Assembly (NCBI GenBank): GCA_902796625.1
Contig: CADBPX010000029.1
Coordinates: 1 to 5,616, forward strand
Direction: 5' to 3'
DNA length: 5,616 nucleotides
Origin: an uncultured Pseudomonadota bacterium
Lineage (GTDB): Bacteria; Pseudomonadota; Alphaproteobacteria; RF32; CAG-239
How positions within the stretch are numbered: the first letter of the stretch is position 1; each line of letters starts with the position of its first letter. Shown here piece after piece: positions 4,838 to 5,616 of this stretch. The notes below the pieces were generated by a model. It did no database searches and was not told the DNA's origin. It saw nothing but the letters and a program-made list of their open reading frames with translations. Made by a program: the position numbers and the translations under genes.

Positions 4838-5392
4838 TTAAAAGTGAAATTCCACGCCGGCAGAATATTCGACGGCATGGTCAAACCCGTGCAGATGGTC
4901 AAAATTAACATATCTTGCCAGTATTCGTGAATGCCAATTTTGGTTCCAAGCATATTTAATTCCGCCGCCGAAACGATAACCGTATCCGTGTTCATTATGA
5001 TGTTTCAACGGATATAATTTTTCTTTAGCGACATACTCTCCAATACCGGTAGTAGCGACAAGAGAAAATCTTTTTTCGCATCCCAACGGCAAATAGGCCA
5101 ACAAATCCAAGCCATAAGATCGCAGAGATGATTTAAGTTTAATCCCTTGCGGACGATTTTTCCGACTGGCGCTTTGCGAAGCAAACAACTCGGTACTGAG
5201 AAACTCCCCGTATTCTGAGCCGATACGCACATTGGCAGAGCTGTATTGCGGTGAAAATCCCTTAGCGGACACGTCGCCATAAACATAATCGGTGCCGACA
5301 TACGGACGATAATTATAAGGGTCGGCAAAGACATTTTCTGCGCAAAAAACTGCTCCGGTCAGTCCTGTTAAAAGAAATGTAACTTTTTTCAT
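4838..5392 (-). CDS. Outer-membrane beta-barrel protein (OmpA/Opa-type porin-like fold)
   Basis: This 184-residue protein looks like a small, probably eight-stranded outer-membrane barrel. A signal peptide runs from MKKVTFLLTG to V21-F22-A23, with likely cleavage before D24. The mature part alternates aromatic and polar residues in strand-length blocks: YVGTDYVYGDVS, ANVRIGSEYGEFLSTELFAS, YGLDLLAYLPL, FSLVATTGIGEYVA, YRFGGGIKYAWN, SRILARYVNF, and a final strand VEYSAGVEFHF ending in Phe, the signal read by the BAM complex. GxGxxY and RFGGGIKY resemble the generic outer-membrane beta-barrel domain (PF13505 type). Two loops are histidine-rich (H131, H132, H135 and H166, H168, H172). AAGGAA at 5399-5404 is the ribosome site. 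It is the first gene of a two-gene minus-strand operon with the six-cysteine protein. Ligand or pore function cannot be told. Confidence 0.85.
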   Translation of the reverse strand: MKKVTFLLTGLTGAVFCAENVFADPYNYRPYVGTDYVYGDVSAKGFSPQYSSANVRIGSEYGEFLSTELFASQSASRKNRPQGIKLKSSLRSYGLDLLAYLPLGCEKRFSLVATTGIGEYVAKEKLYPLKHHNEHGYGYRFGGGIKYAWNQNWHSRILARYVNFDHLHGFDHAVEYSAGVEFHF

Positions 5393-5420
5393 GTAATATT
5401 CCTTCTGTAAATCTGGCTAT

Positions 5421-5449
5421 ATTATAATCACATAATCCGAAAAATAAAG
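5421..5449 (-). promoter_or_regulatory. Candidate promoter for the beta-barrel operon
   Basis: A perfect TATAAT lies on the minus strand at 5421-5426, about 30 bases before the barrel ATG. Seventeen bases upstream is CTTTAT (5444-5449), only a weak -35. The -10 is convincing by position; the -35 is not. Confidence 0.42.
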
Positions 5450-5466
5450 TAATTTTGTAAAATAGA

Positions 5467-5495
5467 TTGTGAATAAAAATTTTTTATGTTAAACT
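5467..5495 (+). promoter_or_regulatory. Candidate promoter for the prepilin-like gene
   Basis: TTGTGA (5467-5472) and TAAACT (5490-5495) are separated by 17 bases, each matching four of six consensus bases, and end 32 bases before the ATG at 5528. The region is divergent from the barrel promoter, so some upstream start is needed here, but the exact boxes are uncertain in such AT-rich DNA. Confidence 0.35.
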
Positions 5496-5527
5496 ATGGC
5501 AATAATGAACGCAAAAAAGGGGTAAAA

Positions 5528-5616
5528 ATGAGAACAAAAGACAGACAATCCGGCAGATCAATGATTGAAACGCTCGGCTATATCGCCGTTGTAATGGTTG
5601 TTGCGGCGGGAATAGG
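5528..5616 (+). CDS. Prepilin-like protein, N-terminus only (3' end beyond window)
   Basis: Only the first 29 residues are present. They show a short basic leader (MRTKDRQSG), then R10-S11-M12-I13-E14 and a hydrophobic run from T15 onward. This matches a type IV prepilin signal: cleavage after G9 by a prepilin peptidase, with Glu at position +5 of the mature protein and a long hydrophobic helix after it. Position +1 is Arg rather than the usual Phe or Met, which is odd. From memory, RSM(I/V)E-type N-termini occur in pilin-like or pseudopilin-like proteins of uncultured gut alphaproteobacteria; I could not check this. The ATG follows AAGGGG (5517-5522) by five bases. The gene is divergent from the barrel gene. 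A plain signal-anchor protein remains possible. Confidence 0.68.
   Translation, partial: MRTKDRQSGRSMIETLGYIAVVMVVAAGI

Noticed and set aside
4555..4908. Plus-strand open frame of 117 codons
   Set aside because: It is antisense to the six-cysteine gene and the end of the barrel gene, lacks a ribosome site, and its Ser/Leu-rich product looks like a reverse reading of the real frame.
5005..5334. Second minus-strand frame of 109 codons inside the barrel gene
   Set aside because: It is the +1 shadow of the barrel frame, which has a signal peptide, strands and a ribosome site.
1..5616. Mobile element, CRISPR array, tRNA or new defence system
   Set aside because: No inverted terminal repeats, direct repeat arrays or cloverleaf sequences were found. 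The recombinase end fits housekeeping XerC/XerD and sits in an operon with core genes.

Overview
The window reads as a piece of an AT-rich alphaproteobacterial chromosome. The strongest clue is an F0 ATP synthase cluster without F1 genes (atpI-atpB-atpE-b'-b). A separate F0 operon carrying both b' and b is the usual alphaproteobacterial arrangement. A DUF721/DciA protein and a DsbA with the extra alphaproteobacterial-type cysteine pair agree with this. The end of a prepilin-like gene resembles, from memory, proteins of uncultured gut alphaproteobacteria, so a host-associated lineage is plausible but not shown.

Plus strand, 2-3910: seven genes packed head to tail. They are the C-terminus of a Xer-type tyrosine recombinase, dciA (replicative helicase loading), a membrane-anchored DsbA-like thiol oxidoreductase, atpI, atpB (a), atpE (c), b' and b. 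Junctions are overlaps of 20, 1, 1 and 8 nt or gaps of 1, 31 and 13 nt, with no terminator between them, so read-through from recombinase to ATP synthase is likely. A hairpin terminator ends the run.

Minus strand, 5392-3947: an outer-membrane beta-barrel gene is followed after 14 nt by a gene for a membrane-anchored, six-cysteine envelope protein. This pair ends in a strong terminator. Beyond it, a separate small gene for a lysine-rich coiled-coil protein converges on the ATP synthase operon and shares its bidirectional terminator. Its stop codon lies in the terminator loop.

Plus strand, 5528-end: the start of a prepilin-like gene, divergent from the barrel gene across a 135-nt intergenic region that probably holds both promoters.

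No mobile element, CRISPR array, tRNA or rRNA was seen, and no intergenic stretch exceeds 140 nt. I do not see a previously undescribed multi-gene system. The points most worth a second look are sequence oddities in the F0 proteins: a subunit b with an acidic N-terminal extension of about 58 residues, a subunit c that has lost most of its packing glycines and carries two Trp and a Lys in helix 1, and a subunit a with an altered motif after the essential Arg. The small heptad-repeat protein is also of interest.
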